Position numbers and translations under genes: made by a program. DNA of 64,000 bases, from assembly GCA_036563615.1 (NCBI GenBank), contig DATCMB010000004.1, forward strand, positions 533,293-597,292, read 5' to 3'. Under the pieces are notes generated by a model. The model saw only the letters and a program-made list of their open reading frames with translations. It was not told the origin of the DNA and ran no database searches. Shown in pieces: positions 27,370 to 36,666 of the stretch. Source of the DNA: Candidatus Binatia bacterium. GTDB lineage: Bacteria; Desulfobacterota; Binatia; UBA12015. The stretch's first letter is position 1. Each line of letters opens with the position of its first letter.

Positions 27370-28683
27370 TCAACGACGCAGCGCGATGACGACGTCCATG
27401 GCGTTGGTGCCGGTCGCTCCCGGACGAAACAGATCTCCGATGCGGGCAAAGAAAGGATACGTGTCGTGCTCGCGCAGCGCCCGCTCGGCCGCGCGCCGCC
27501 CGCCGCGCCGCAGCGTGGTGCCGTCGCAGAACGCGCCCGCCGCGTCGGTGCGTCCGTCGATGCCGTCGGTGCCCGCCGCGAGGAGCGTCCAGTCGCGACC
27601 CGCGAGCCTTTCCGCCGCGGCCAGCGCCAGCTCCTGCGAGCGACCACCGAGGCCGCGCGCGTCACCGACGGTGACGTGCGTCTCGCCGCCGGCGAGCAAG
27701 CAGACCGGTCCGGGAGCATCCGGCAGCTCCTCGACCAGACGTCGTGCGACCTCCGCGGCCTCGCCGCGCAGCGTCGCACGCCGGCGCACGACGCGGTAGC
27801 CCAGCCGGCGGGCGGCGCGCGCCGCCGCGGTCAGCGCCGTGCGGTTCGAGCCGATCACCACCGCGAGCGCACGGCGCGCCGCCGGATCGCGCGGTTTGAG
27901 CGTCTCCTCGGGGCCGCGACCCGCCGCACCGTCGACGAGGCGCTGCCAGACGCGCCGCGGCACGCCCCTTCCCATCGGTGCGACGGCGCGCAGCCGCTCG
28001 ATCGCATCGGCGAAAGTGGTCGGGTCGGGGACGCCGGGCCCCGACCCGATGACCGAGAGGTCGTCACCGGGGACGTCCGAGAGCGCCAGCGTCACCACCG
28101 TGCGCGGCGCAGCGAGACGCACGAGCCCCCCGCCCTTCACCGCCGAGACGTGCTTGCGCACCGCGTTCATCGTCGCGATGTCCGCGCCGCAGCGAAGAAG
28201 CCAACGGTTCAGCGCGCTCTTGTCGGCGGTCGTCACACCGGGCGCCGGAGCCGCGAGCAGCGCCGAGGCGCCGCCGCTCAGCAGAAAGAGCACGGTCGCA
28301 TCGCGCGGCGCGCGCGACAGCGCCACGAGCAGGCGTCGCGTCGACGCGTAGCTCCGCCGCCCCGGCACCGGGTGGTCCCCCGGCAAGACGTGGATCCGCC
28401 CGAGGCGCGTGCCGCGCGGACCGACGACGGCCGCGGGCGCGATCACGACGCCGCTCACCTCGGGGGCGATCGTCGCGACGGCGCGCGCCATCGCGAGCGC
28501 GGCCTTGCCGGCGCCGGCGACCCAGACGCGATCGAGACGCGGCGTGAGAACCCGTTCCCGGCCGAGCGCGATCGCGAGCCGCGCACCGCGACGCTCGAGT
28601 CGACCGCGGACCAGCCGCTCCGGGTCGACGGCGTCGATCGCGGCGCGGTAGATCGCGATCAGGTCGTCGCGCGCCGAACGCAC
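27370..28683 (-). CDS. Glycerate 2-kinase, MOFRL family
   Basis: 437 aa from GTG 28683. Phosphorylates D-glycerate to 2-phosphoglycerate, linking serine/glyoxylate catabolism to glycolysis. Family signatures: VWVAGAGKAALAMA near residue 55, FLLSGGASALLAAP, MNAVRKHVSAVKGGGL, LALSDVPGDDLSVIGSGPG, the C-terminal CLLAGGETHVTVG, GGRSQELALAAAE and GTDGIDGRTDAAGA. Complete and of normal length. The GTG lies only 2 bp after a 12-bp hairpin, leaving no room for a Shine-Dalgarno, so expression may depend on the upstream DksA/TraR gene or on an unmarked downstream start. Confidence 0.9.
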   Translation of the reverse strand: MRSARDDLIAIYRAAIDAVDPERLVRGRLERRGARLAIALGRERVLTPRLDRVWVAGAGKAALAMARAVATIAPEVSGVVIAPAAVVGPRGTRLGRIHVLPGDHPVPGRRSYASTRRLLVALSRAPRDATVLFLLSGGASALLAAPAPGVTTADKSALNRWLLRCGADIATMNAVRKHVSAVKGGGLVRLAAPRTVVTLALSDVPGDDLSVIGSGPGVPDPTTFADAIERLRAVAPMGRGVPRRVWQRLVDGAAGRGPEETLKPRDPAARRALAVVIGSNRTALTAAARAARRLGYRVVRRRATLRGEAAEVARRLVEELPDAPGPVCLLAGGETHVTVGDARGLGGRSQELALAAAERLAGRDWTLLAAGTDGIDGRTDAAGAFCDGTTLRRGGRRAAERALREHDTYPFFARIGDLFRPGATGTNAMDVVIALRR

Positions 28684-28685
28684 AC

Positions 28686-28715
28686 GGGGCGTCTCGGATT
28701 TCTCCGAGACGCCCC
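28686..28715 (-). terminator. 12-bp perfect hairpin between the DksA/TraR gene and glycerate kinase
   Basis: GGGGCGTCTCGG (28686-28697) and CCGAGACGCCCC (28704-28715) are perfectly complementary around a 6-base loop. It begins 14 bp after the DksA/TraR stop and ends 2 bp before the glycerate kinase GTG. No T tract follows on either strand. It could end DksA transcription, stabilise a 3' end, or hide the glycerate kinase start. Confidence 0.5.
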
Positions 28716-28729
28716 GCTGCGCAGCCGAA

Positions 28730-29155
28730 TCAGCCGAGCTCCTCGTCCGTCTCGCCGACCGCGAAGCGACGGTAGCCTCGATCGTCGTCGAGGCGCCGCT
28801 GCTGCTTCGCCTCGCGCTCCTGCTCGGCCTGGCAGGTCACGCACGTACGGGTGAACGGCAGCGCCTTCAGGCGCTCTTCTGCGATGTCGAGCTCGCAGAT
28901 CTCGCAGATGCCGTAGGTGCCCGAGTTGATGCGCTCGAGCGCCTCGTCGATGCTCTGCAACTTCGCGCGGTCGCGGTCCGACAGGATCATGCTGATGTCG
29001 CGATCCCGCTCCTCGCTCGCGAGGTCGTAGGCATCCATGCCCTCGTCCTTCTGGCCCTCGCGGCTCGACTTGGTCTCGTTCTCGATGTCCTCGAGAACCT
29101 GGCGCCGCATGGCCAGCAGGGACTCACGGGCACTCTTCAGGAAAGCCTTTCTCAT
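28730..29155 (-). CDS. DksA/TraR-family zinc-finger transcriptional regulator
   Basis: 141 aa. An N-terminal coiled coil (about 5-75) leads to a C4 zinc finger, C84-x2-C87-x17-C105-x2-C108, in YGICEICELDIAEERLKALPF and RTCVTCQAEQE (split here). GTYGICE..C and IAEERLKALPFTRTC are the family core. DksA-type proteins insert into the RNA polymerase secondary channel and, with ppGpp, retune rRNA and amino-acid promoters. The coiled-coil tip has acidic residues (DAYDLASEERDRD), in keeping with a DksA-like role, though many bacteria carry several paralogues and this one cannot be assigned as the principal DksA. The C-terminal tail is charged. Confidence 0.9.
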   Translation of the reverse strand: MRKAFLKSARESLLAMRRQVLEDIENETKSSREGQKDEGMDAYDLASEERDRDISMILSDRDRAKLQSIDEALERINSGTYGICEICELDIAEERLKALPFTRTCVTCQAEQEREAKQQRRLDDDRGYRRFAVGETDEELG

Positions 29156-29203
29156 TTTTTCGGTGTCCAGTCGGCAGCGCGGCCGGCGCCGCCGGAGCGG
29201 CGG

Positions 29204-29232
29204 AGGTTAAGGATCCTTCCAGGCAGTGTCAA
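29204..29232 (-). promoter_or_regulatory. Promoter of the DksA/TraR gene
   Basis: Minus strand: consensus TTGACA (29232-29227), 17-bp spacer, TAACCT (29209-29204). The predicted start is about 42 nt before the ATG at 29155. The spacer contains the palindrome AAGGATCCTT (29209-29218), a possible operator. Confidence 0.5.
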
Positions 29233-29253
29233 CATGGTGCCGAGCGCCACACG

Positions 29254-29274
29254 GCGGGCCCCCTGCGGGCCCGC
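29254..29274 (-). terminator. GC-rich hairpin downstream of rimO
   Basis: GCGGGCCC (29254-29261) and GGGCCCGC (29267-29274) pair perfectly around a 5-base loop, 107 bp past the rimO stop and before the DksA/TraR promoter. No T tract. Likely the 3' end of the rimO transcript if it functions at all. Confidence 0.35.
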
Positions 29275-29381
29275 AGCAGCGATCGGCCGGTTCGGTGCAC
29301 GCTTCGTGCCACGCCGCACCGGTGATCGATTCGGACGCCCGGCAGGCCGAACGGCCGGTGCGGGCGCGTGCGCAGCCTGCG

Positions 29382-30746
29382 TCAAGCGACGCTGGCCGCG
29401 CTCTCGGCCGGGCGCTCGCAGACCGCGCCCTCGAGGTCGTACGTGCTCGCGCGTGTGATTTGTACCGGCACGATCGTCCCGGCTTCCAGCGCCTGGCCGC
29501 GTAGCAGGACGACGCCGTCGATGTCGGCCGCCTGCGTCTGCGTGCGGCCGAACCAGCGGCCGTTGTCGAGCTGACCGCAGACCAGCACCGGGAGCGTCGT
29601 CCCGACCAGCGACGCGTTCGTCTCGCGCGCAATGCGCGCCGCGAGCCGCATCGCGCGCCGCCGGCGCGTCTCCTTCACGCGCTCGGAGATCTGATCGCCG
29701 AGCTCGTACGCCGCCGTACCCTCCTCGTGCGAGTAGCGGAACACCCCAACGCGCTCGAAACGACACTCCTCGATGAACGCGAGCAGCTCCGCGAAGTCAT
29801 CCTCGGTCTCGCCCGGGAAGCCGACGATGAACGACGAGCGCAGAACGACGCCGGGCACGCGGTCGCGGATGCGCGCGACGAGCTCGCGCAGCCGCCGCGA
29901 CGTGCCCGCGGTGCCGCGCCGCATCGCGCGCAGGATGCGGTCGCTGCCGTGCTGCAGCGGCATGTCGAGGTAGGAGCAGATGCGCTCCTCGCGCGCGACG
30001 AGCCGCAGCAGCTCGTCGGTGACGTGCTGCGGGTACATGTAAAGGAGGCGGAACCAGTCGATGCCGTCCACCTCGAGCAGTGCCTCGAGAAGACGCGTCA
30101 GGTTCGCGCCGTCGTCGCGGTCGGTGCCGTAGCTGGTGAGATCCTGCGCGATCAGGCTGAGCTCGCGGACGCCGGCGTCCGCGAGACGCCGCGCCTCCTC
30201 GACCAGCGACGCGATGCTGCGGCTCTCCTGCCGTCCGCGGATCTTCGGGATGATGCAGAACGAGCAGGTGCGGTTGCACCCCTCGGCGATCTTGAGAAAC
30301 GAGGTGTAGAACGGCGTCGCCTGGATGCGCGGGGCGTCCGCCTCGTGCAGCACGTGCTGGGCGCCGACGTAGGTCGGCTTCGGGGCGTCGGCGACGAGCA
30401 GCTTCGGCAGCTCGAGGAAGTTGCCGGTGCCGACGAAGACGTCGACCTCGGGCATGCTCTGGCGCAGCACGGTGCCGTAGCGCTCGGCGAGGCAGCCGGT
30501 GACGATCAGCCGGCTCGCGCGCCCTTCTTCCTTGTAGCGCGCGAGCTCGAGGATCGTGTCGATCGACTCCTCCTTCGCCTCGTCGATGAAGCTGCAGGTG
30601 TTGACCACCAGCACGTCGGCCTGCGCGGGGTCGAGGACGAGCTCGTGCCCCTCGCGCACCAGCATGCCCTGCATGACCTCGCCGTCGACGAGGTTCTTCG
30701 GGCAGCCGAGCGAGACGAAGTGGACCTTGCGCGGCGTCGGCGTCAC
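29382..30746 (-). CDS. rimO: Ribosomal protein S12 methylthiotransferase RimO
   Basis: 454 aa, GTG start. Adds a methylthio group to an aspartate of ribosomal protein S12. N-terminal MTTase domain with Fe-S cysteines C15 (SLGCPKNLVDGE), C51 (NTCSFIDEAKEE) and C85 (TGCLAERY); radical-SAM cluster C157, C161, C164 in EGCNRTCSFCIIP; C-terminal TRAM domain. SLGCPKNLVD and FIDEAKEESID separate RimO from MiaB. Six bp separate the yajQ stop from this GTG, so it is the last gene of an ftsK-lolA-yajQ-rimO run. Confidence 0.96.
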   Translation of the reverse strand: MTPTPRKVHFVSLGCPKNLVDGEVMQGMLVREGHELVLDPAQADVLVVNTCSFIDEAKEESIDTILELARYKEEGRASRLIVTGCLAERYGTVLRQSMPEVDVFVGTGNFLELPKLLVADAPKPTYVGAQHVLHEADAPRIQATPFYTSFLKIAEGCNRTCSFCIIPKIRGRQESRSIASLVEEARRLADAGVRELSLIAQDLTSYGTDRDDGANLTRLLEALLEVDGIDWFRLLYMYPQHVTDELLRLVAREERICSYLDMPLQHGSDRILRAMRRGTAGTSRRLRELVARIRDRVPGVVLRSSFIVGFPGETEDDFAELLAFIEECRFERVGVFRYSHEEGTAAYELGDQISERVKETRRRRAMRLAARIARETNASLVGTTLPVLVCGQLDNGRWFGRTQTQAADIDGVVLLRGQALEAGTIVPVQITRASTYDLEGAVCERPAESAASVA

Positions 30747-30752
30747 GTCCCC

Positions 30753-31238
30753 TCAGTCGCGCATGTTGACGAACTGCAGCGGCCGGCGGAAATCCGCCGC
30801 GCGCAGCGCCTGGATGACCTTCTGCAGGTCGTCACGCTGCTTGCCGGTGACGCGGACCTGATCGTCCTGCACCTGCGCCTGGACCTTCAGCTTGGTCTCC
30901 TTGATGAGCTTGACGACCTCGCGCGCGGCGTCGGTGTCGAGACCCTGGTGGATGGTGATCGACTGGCGCGCGAGACCACCCGCGGCGGGCTCGACCTTGC
31001 CGTACTCGAGCGACTTGAGATTGACGCCGCGCTTGACGAGCTTCGATTGCAGAACGTCGACCACCGCCTTCACCTTGAAGTCGTTGTCGGAGGTGATCTT
31101 GATGACGTTCTTCTCCTGCTCGATCGTGGTCTTCGAGCCCTTGAAGTCGTAGCGCTGCTCGACCTCCTTGCGGGTCTGCTGCAGCGCGTTCGCGACTTCC
31201 TGCATGTCGACCTTCGACACCACGTCGAACGATGGCAC
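30753..31238 (-). CDS. yajQ: YajQ-family nucleotide-binding protein
   Basis: 161 aa, GTG start. Two ferredoxin-like halves typical of the family: [15 protein letters not shown] and [11 protein letters not shown] at the N-terminus, then [23 protein letters not shown] and a C-terminal [22 protein letters not shown]. Xanthomonas homologues bind cyclic di-GMP; whether this one does is not known. It lies between lolA (16 bp upstream) and rimO (6 bp downstream). Length is standard. Confidence 0.94.
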   Translation of the reverse strand: MPSFDVVSKVDMQEVANALQQTRKEVEQRYDFKGSKTTIEQEKNVIKITSDNDFKVKAVVDVLQSKLVKRGVNLKSLEYGKVEPAAGGLARQSITIHQGLDTDAAREVVKLIKETKLKVQAQVQDDQVRVTGKQRDDLQKVIQALRAADFRRPLQFVNMRD

Positions 31239-31254
31239 CGACCTACTCCTCCGT

Positions 31255-31938
31255 TCAGCGCGTTGGGGCTTCGATCACGTCGACGCCGGGGCGCCGCTCG
31301 TAGACGAACAGCGAGTCGTCGACCGTTCCGTTCCGCTTCATGCCGGCGAGCGCGACGCGCGTCGTGTTGCCGAGCGGGTCGCGGATCACCGCCGCTCGCA
31401 CGTCGTAGGTCTGCGGATCGACCTCGAGCGTCAGCGAGCCGAGCGAGCCGTCCTCCGAGTCGTTCGACTCGAGCTGCAGACGCAGCGAGCCGTCCTCGGC
31501 CGGCGACAGCAGCGTCGCCTGGAAGTCACGCTCGATGCGCGCGACGCCGAGCAGGAACGACACCGGCGTGCGCGACTCGAAGGCCTGGCGCAGCGGCGCC
31601 TTCAGCACCTGGTTGTCGGCCGGCTGATCGATCCACAGCGTCTCGCCGTCGGCGACGATCGTCTGCTTCTCGGGGCTCGTGTACTCCCAGCGCATGCGGC
31701 CGGGCTTGCGGAACCACATGGTCCCCGTCGACCGGATCACCTGGCCGCCCGCCTCGATCCGCATCTCCTGCGTGAAGTCGGCGGTGAAGTTCTGCGTCTC
31801 GTCGTACCGCTCCTGGACGTGACGCACGACCTCCTGCGCGGTCAGCGCGGCACGCGCCGGCTCGGCGGCGGCGGCCGCCGACGACACGACGGCGACGGCC
31901 AACGCTGCGCGGAGCGCGAGCGATGCGATGATGGACAC
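31255..31938 (-). CDS. lolA: Outer-membrane lipoprotein carrier protein LolA
   Basis: 227 aa from GTG 31938, which starts 8 bp after the ftsK stop. The signal peptide is [17 protein letters not shown] followed by SSAAAAA. The mature protein has the LolA pattern: [23 protein letters not shown], then [38 protein letters not shown] and [11 protein letters not shown]. LolA carries lipoproteins released from the inner membrane to the outer membrane. Frame continuation upstream is only a shadow of ftsK. Confidence 0.92.
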   Translation of the reverse strand: MSIIASLALRAALAVAVVSSAAAAAEPARAALTAQEVVRHVQERYDETQNFTADFTQEMRIEAGGQVIRSTGTMWFRKPGRMRWEYTSPEKQTIVADGETLWIDQPADNQVLKAPLRQAFESRTPVSFLLGVARIERDFQATLLSPAEDGSLRLQLESNDSEDGSLGSLTLEVDPQTYDVRAAVIRDPLGNTTRVALAGMKRNGTVDDSLFVYERRPGVDVIEAPTR

Positions 31939-31946
31939 GAGAGCTT

Positions 31947-34289
31947 TTATCCCTGTTTCGGGGCGAGAACTTCGCGAACCCCGCGGTGATCCGCGGGACT
32001 TACCACACCCTCGCGCTCCATGCACTCGATCATCCGGGCGGCGCGGTTGTAGCCCACCTGCAGCCGCCGCTGGACGTACGAGATCGACGCCTTGCCGCTC
32101 TCCGTGACGATGCGCACGGCCTCGTCGTACATCGAATCGTACGGCTCGTCGGCGCTGTCGCGCTCGGAGCCTTCGGACGCCTCCTCCTCGTCCTGCAGCA
32201 GGTCCATCTGGTAGCGCTGCGGCTCCTGGCCGCGGACGAAGTCGGTGATGCGCTTGATCTCGGCGTCCGAGACGTACGCGCCGTGCAGACGCTGCAGCTT
32301 CGAGTTGTCGGGCGGCAGGAACAGCATGTCGCCGTCGCCGAGCAAGCGCTCCGCCCCAATGCTGTCGAGGATCGTGCGCGAGTTGACCGCGCCCGCGACC
32401 TTGAACGAGATGCGCGCCGGAAAATTTGCCTTGATGAGACCGGTGATGACGTCCACCGACGGGCGCTGAGTCGCGACCACGAGGTGGATGCCCGCCGCGC
32501 GCGCCTTCTGCGCGAGCATGGTGATCGGCACCTCGCAGTCGCGCCGGGTCATGATGAGGTCGGCGAGCTCGTCGATGATCACGACGATGCGCGGCAGGTG
32601 CTGGTGGACCAGGCGCTCCTGCTGCTCCTCGCCCGACTCCTCCTGCTCCTCGCCCTCTTCCGACTCCTCGTCCGCGAGCTCGATCACCTCGGGCCGCCCC
32701 GCCTCCTCGGCGATCAGGCGGTTGTAGCTCTCGAGGTTGCGCACCCCCTTGTCCTTCAGCAGGCGGTAGCGCTCGTTCATCTCCTTGACGAGGTTGTTCA
32801 GCACCGTCACCGCGGCGCGCGCCTCGGTGATCACCGGCACGAGCAGGTGCGGGATGTGCTCGTAGGTGCTGAGCTCGAGCATCTTCGGGTCGATCAGCAC
32901 GAGACGCACGTCGCGCGGCGTCGCGCGCATCAGGATGCTCGTCAGCAAGCTGTTCAGGAACACCGACTTGCCGGTGCCGGTCGCGCCCGCGACCAGGAGG
33001 TGCGGCATGCGCGCGAGGTCGCCCACCACCGGGTTGCCCTTGGTGTCCTTGCCGAGCGCGAGCGTCAGCACCGACGGCGACTCGCGGAAGACGTCGGAGT
33101 CGACGATCTCGCGCAGCAGCACGCGCTCGCGCTGCTTGTTCGACACCTCGATGCCGACCACCGACTTGCCCGGGATCGGCGCGATGATGCGCACCGAGAG
33201 CGCGCTCATCGCCATCGCGAGGTCGTCGGCGAGCGCCGCGATGCGGTTCACCTTGATGCTCGGCCCGGGCTCGAACTCGTAGGTCGTGATCACCGGCCCG
33301 GGGTGGATCTCGCGCACCTTGCCGTCGACGCCGAAGGTCGCGAGCTTGGTCTCGAGGACGCGCGAGCTCGCGATCAGCGCCTCGTGATCGACGACCAGGG
33401 GCTTGGCGGGCGGCTCGTCGAAGATCGTGAGGTCGGGCAAGCAGTACGAGCGGTCGCTGGTGAACGGCAATTCTACTTGACGGCGCCGACCGCGCGCGGC
33501 GGGCTGCGTGGGCCGCGCCTGCACGACGACCTGCGGCCGCGACTCGCTCTCCCGTCGGGTCGGCAGGGGCGTCACGCGGCCGCCGCCGCCGACGACGTGC
33601 GCCGGACCGAGCAGGATCACGTTGCCCGCGTGCTCCTCCGCCTCGCGCTGGCGGGTGAGCCGCTCGCCGACCCAGCTCGCGCCGCGGCGCGCGAGCGTCA
33701 CCGTCCCGAGCGCGCTCGTCCGACCGAGGTCGCGCAGCGACTGCCCGGTCGCGATCGCGAGCAGCACGACGAAGATCGCGAGCGCGATCACCCAGGCGCC
33801 GGCGTCGCCGAAGCCCTCGCGCAGCACCGCCGAGAGAAAGCCGCCGACGATGCCGCCGGCCTCCATCTCGCGCCAGCGGCCGATCGCGAGCTGGCAGAGG
33901 GTCGCGCTCGCGAGCAGCGCGCCGAAGCCCGCCGCGAGGCGCACCGCCGAGACGCGCGGCAGCCGTCCGAGAAAGACCAGCACGCCCCAGGCGAGGAGCC
34001 CGATCGGGATCGCCCACGAGGCGACGCCGAGCGACTGCGCCAGCACGTCGGCCATCGCGGCGCCGAGCGGGCCGACCAGGCTCGCGCGCGCGTCGGGCTG
34101 GTAGGTGACGATGGCGAGCGCGACGATCACCCCGCCGACCGCGAGCCCGACCGCGCCGGCCTCGCGGCGCAGCGTGTGCAGGGCCTCGCCTCCCGGCGCG
34201 GCGGACCGCCGCATCTCCTCGTCACCGCGGTCCCGGGTCCGCTTGGCCCCGAGCCGCCCTCCGCGTGCCGCCGCCGCGCGGTGGCCCAT
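31947..34289 (-). CDS. ftsK: FtsK/SpoIIIE-family DNA translocase
   Basis: 780 aa, ATG 34289 preceded by GGTAGGAGG. Four N-terminal membrane helices (about 46-63, 88-108, 116-134, 165-183), a short linker, then the RecA-like motor: Walker A GATGTGKS (435-442), Walker B VVIIDELADL (about 569-578), and a C-terminal winged-helix gamma domain (DEAVRIVTESGKASISYVQR, ECMEREGVVSPADHRG) that would read KOPS-like sites. It pumps chromosome DNA through the division septum. A Glu-rich insertion (537-558, ELADEESEEGEEQEESGEEQ) interrupts the motor just before Walker B. First gene of the ftsK-lolA-yajQ-rimO run. Confidence 0.95.
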   Translation of the reverse strand: MGHRAAAARGGRLGAKRTRDRGDEEMRRSAAPGGEALHTLRREAGAVGLAVGGVIVALAIVTYQPDARASLVGPLGAAMADVLAQSLGVASWAIPIGLLAWGVLVFLGRLPRVSAVRLAAGFGALLASATLCQLAIGRWREMEAGGIVGGFLSAVLREGFGDAGAWVIALAIFVVLLAIATGQSLRDLGRTSALGTVTLARRGASWVGERLTRQREAEEHAGNVILLGPAHVVGGGGRVTPLPTRRESESRPQVVVQARPTQPAARGRRRQVELPFTSDRSYCLPDLTIFDEPPAKPLVVDHEALIASSRVLETKLATFGVDGKVREIHPGPVITTYEFEPGPSIKVNRIAALADDLAMAMSALSVRIIAPIPGKSVVGIEVSNKQRERVLLREIVDSDVFRESPSVLTLALGKDTKGNPVVGDLARMPHLLVAGATGTGKSVFLNSLLTSILMRATPRDVRLVLIDPKMLELSTYEHIPHLLVPVITEARAAVTVLNNLVKEMNERYRLLKDKGVRNLESYNRLIAEEAGRPEVIELADEESEEGEEQEESGEEQQERLVHQHLPRIVVIIDELADLIMTRRDCEVPITMLAQKARAAGIHLVVATQRPSVDVITGLIKANFPARISFKVAGAVNSRTILDSIGAERLLGDGDMLFLPPDNSKLQRLHGAYVSDAEIKRITDFVRGQEPQRYQMDLLQDEEEASEGSERDSADEPYDSMYDEAVRIVTESGKASISYVQRRLQVGYNRAARMIECMEREGVVSPADHRGVREVLAPKQG

Positions 34290-34326
34290 CCCCTCCTACC
34301 TGCCCATCTGCCCCGCGACCGGGGCT

Positions 34327-35979
34327 CTACATCTCGAAGATGTGCGGCACGATCAGCGGCCTGCGGCCGCGGGTGCGCGAGAAGTAGCGCTTCAGCACCC
34401 GTCGCACCTCTTCCTCCACCTCGACCAGATCCGCCCGCGATTCGGGCGTGATTTCGCGCAGCTTCTCTAGCACCGCGCTCTTGGCGTCGTCGAGCACCTC
34501 GGGGCTCTCGCCCTCGCCGAGCACGCCGCGGGTGATGAGCTCCGGACCCGAGGTCACCTCGCCCGTCTGCTGGTGGATCGCGATCACCGCGACCACGAAG
34601 CCGTCCTCGGAGAGGTGGCGCCGGTCGCGCAGGACCTCGGGGCCGACCTCGCCCTCGCCCGTACCGTCGACCAGCACCCGGCCGGCGACCACGCGCTCGC
34701 CCCGGCGGGCGCCGTGCTCGTCGAGCTCGAGGACGTCGCCGTCCTCGAGCAGGTGGCAGCGGTCGAGCGGGATGCCCATCTCGGCGGCGAGCCGGCGGTG
34801 CTCGTCGAGCTGGCGGTACTCGCCGTGCACGGGGATGAAGTGCTGCGGGCGCACGAGCTGGATCATCGTGCGCAGCTCCTCCCGGTAGGCGTGGCCCGAG
34901 ACGTGGACGTGCGCGCGCTCGCCGGTGTGGATGATCGCGCCGCGCTTTGCGAGCCGGTTGAGCAGCGCGTGCACCGAGCGCTCGTTGCCCGGGATGATGC
35001 GCGACGACAGGATCACCGCGTCACCCGGCGTGATGGTGAGCTGCTTGTACTGCCCGTCCGAGAGCCGCGACAGCGCCGAGGTCGGCTCGCCCTGCGAGCC
35101 CGAGATCAGCACGGTCACGTCGCGCGGCGGCAGGCGCAGCGCGTCCTCGAGCGAGATCAGCCCGCCCCTGGGCAGCTTCAGGTAGCCGAGCTCGCTCGCG
35201 AGACGCGTCGAGTCCTCGAAGCCGCGGCCGGCGATGGTCACGCGACGGCCGCACGCCTCGCTCGCGTCGAGCACCTGCTGGATGCGGTGCACGTGCGAGG
35301 CGAAGGTCGTCACCAGCACGCGCCCCTCGGTGGTGCGCACGAGCTCGGTCAGGTGCGGGCCGACGTCGCTCTCCGAGCCGCAGACGCCCTCGTGCTCGAC
35401 GTTGGTCGAGTCCGACATCAGCGCCAGCACGCCGCGCCGTCCCCACTCGGCGAGACGCTCGACGTCGGCCGCGCGGCCGTCGAGCGGACGCGGGTCGAGC
35501 TTGAAGTCGCCGGTGTGGATGATCGTCCCCTGCGGCGTGCCGATCGCGAGCGCGCAGGAGTCGACGATCGAGTGCGTCATGTGGATCGGCTCGATGGTGA
35601 ACGGGCCGAGCGCGAAGTGCGTGCCCGGCGTGACCGTCTCGAGCGGGGCGTCGATCTTGTTGCGCCGCAGCTTCTCGTTGACCAGCGCGGTCGCGAGGCG
35701 CGGTCCGAACACCGGCACCGGCATCTCGCCGAGCAGCCGCGGCAGCGCGCCGATGTGGTCCTCGTGGCCGTGCGTCAGCACGACGCCGCGCAAGAGCCCG
35801 GGACGCTCGCGCAGGTAGGTCACGTCGGGCAGCAGCAGATCGATGCCCAGGCCGGGGCGCTCGGGAAACAGCACGCCGCAGTCGATCGCGAGCGCCGCCC
35901 CCTCGCACTCGATCAGCATCATGTTGAGGCCGATCTCGCCGAGGCCGCCGAGCGGAATGATGCGCACCGGAGCCGCCAT
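34327..35979 (-). CDS. rnj: Ribonuclease J
   Basis: 550 aa from ATG 35979, fixed by GAGGAGG eight bases upstream; the frame is open a further 14 codons. A metallo-beta-lactamase/beta-CASP nuclease that acts as 5'-3' exo- and endonuclease in mRNA decay and rRNA maturation. Metal ligands H70, H72, D74 and H75 in LTHGHEDHIGAL; HTGDFKLD and SDSTN follow; beta-CASP motifs include TTFASHVHRI, ISGSQGEPTSALSR and HVSGHAYREEL, and FIPVHGEYRQL is the RNase J-specific end of the core. About 130 residues of C-terminal domain follow. It lies 37 bp before ftsK on the same strand. Confidence 0.95.
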   Translation of the reverse strand: MAAPVRIIPLGGLGEIGLNMMLIECEGAALAIDCGVLFPERPGLGIDLLLPDVTYLRERPGLLRGVVLTHGHEDHIGALPRLLGEMPVPVFGPRLATALVNEKLRRNKIDAPLETVTPGTHFALGPFTIEPIHMTHSIVDSCALAIGTPQGTIIHTGDFKLDPRPLDGRAADVERLAEWGRRGVLALMSDSTNVEHEGVCGSESDVGPHLTELVRTTEGRVLVTTFASHVHRIQQVLDASEACGRRVTIAGRGFEDSTRLASELGYLKLPRGGLISLEDALRLPPRDVTVLISGSQGEPTSALSRLSDGQYKQLTITPGDAVILSSRIIPGNERSVHALLNRLAKRGAIIHTGERAHVHVSGHAYREELRTMIQLVRPQHFIPVHGEYRQLDEHRRLAAEMGIPLDRCHLLEDGDVLELDEHGARRGERVVAGRVLVDGTGEGEVGPEVLRDRRHLSEDGFVVAVIAIHQQTGEVTSGPELITRGVLGEGESPEVLDDAKSAVLEKLREITPESRADLVEVEEEVRRVLKRYFSRTRGRRPLIVPHIFEM

Positions 35980-36044
35980 CTCAACGACCTCCTCGTGCCG
36001 CAGGGGCGTCCGCCCCACCACCCGACCGTTCCACCAGGTATTCG

Positions 36045-36073
36045 AGGCTATGGACGGACCTTCGGGAAGTCAA
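36045..36073 (-). promoter_or_regulatory. Promoter of the RNase J gene
   Basis: Minus strand: TTGACT (36073-36068), 17-bp spacer, TAGCCT (36050-36045), leaving a leader of about 60 nt that holds the GAGGAGG Shine-Dalgarno. This contrasts with the leaderless genes elsewhere in the window. Confidence 0.5.
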
Positions 36074-36201
36074 CGCGACGTCTCACGTTGGGCTCGTCGC
36101 GTGGTACAGAAGTTGGTTGACGTTGCTCGCGACGCCCGCCCGGTGTAACGCGACGGCACGGGACGGCGCGCGTCGCGCGTACCGATCAGGAGGACCCCGC
36201 G

Positions 36202-36615
36202 ATGTCTGTGAACAAGGCGATCATCGTCGGCCGGCTTGGCAGCGATCCAGAGCTGCGCTTCGTTCCGAGCGGACGCGCCGTGGCGAACTTCAACGTCGCC
36301 ACCGACACCGTCTGGAAGGACCGCGATGGCAACCGCCAGAAGCAGACCGAGTGGCATCGCATCGTGGTGTGGGGACCGCAGGCCGAGACCTGCTCGAAGT
36401 ACCTTTCCAAGGGGCGCGAGGTGTACGTCGAGGGCGAGATCCGCACGCGCTCCTACGACGACAAGGACGGCAACAAGCGCTACGTCACCGAGATCATCGC
36501 GCGCGACGTGCGCTTCCTGGGCGGTGGCGCCGGCCGCCGCGACGACATCCCCGACATGGAGCCGCCGGGCGGCTTCGGCGGCCCGGACCCGGGCGAGGAC
36601 GACGTTCCGTTCTGA
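36202..36615 (+). CDS. ssb: Single-stranded DNA-binding protein SSB
   Basis: 137 aa with AGGAGG at good spacing before the ATG. OB-fold domain to about residue 110: [54 protein letters not shown] short Gly/Pro/Asp linker ends in the acidic tip EDDVPF that recruits partner proteins. The linker is short for an SSB. The gene stands alone, divergent from RNase J, and followed by a hairpin. Confidence 0.97.
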   Translation: MSVNKAIIVGRLGSDPELRFVPSGRAVANFNVATDTVWKDRDGNRQKQTEWHRIVVWGPQAETCSKYLSKGREVYVEGEIRTRSYDDKDGNKRYVTEIIARDVRFLGGGAGRRDDIPDMEPPGGFGGPDPGEDDVPF

Positions 36616-36646
36616 GGTGGGTCGGTAGCGCCGCCGCGGGACGCGT

Positions 36647-36666
36647 GCGTCACGGCGGCGTGACGC
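36647..36666 (+). terminator. Hairpin downstream of ssb
   Basis: GCGTCACG (36647-36654) and CGTGACGC (36659-36666), perfect 8-bp stem with a 4-base loop, 31 bp after the ssb stop. No T tract. The rest of the gap to radC (to 36834) shows nothing else. Confidence 0.4.
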
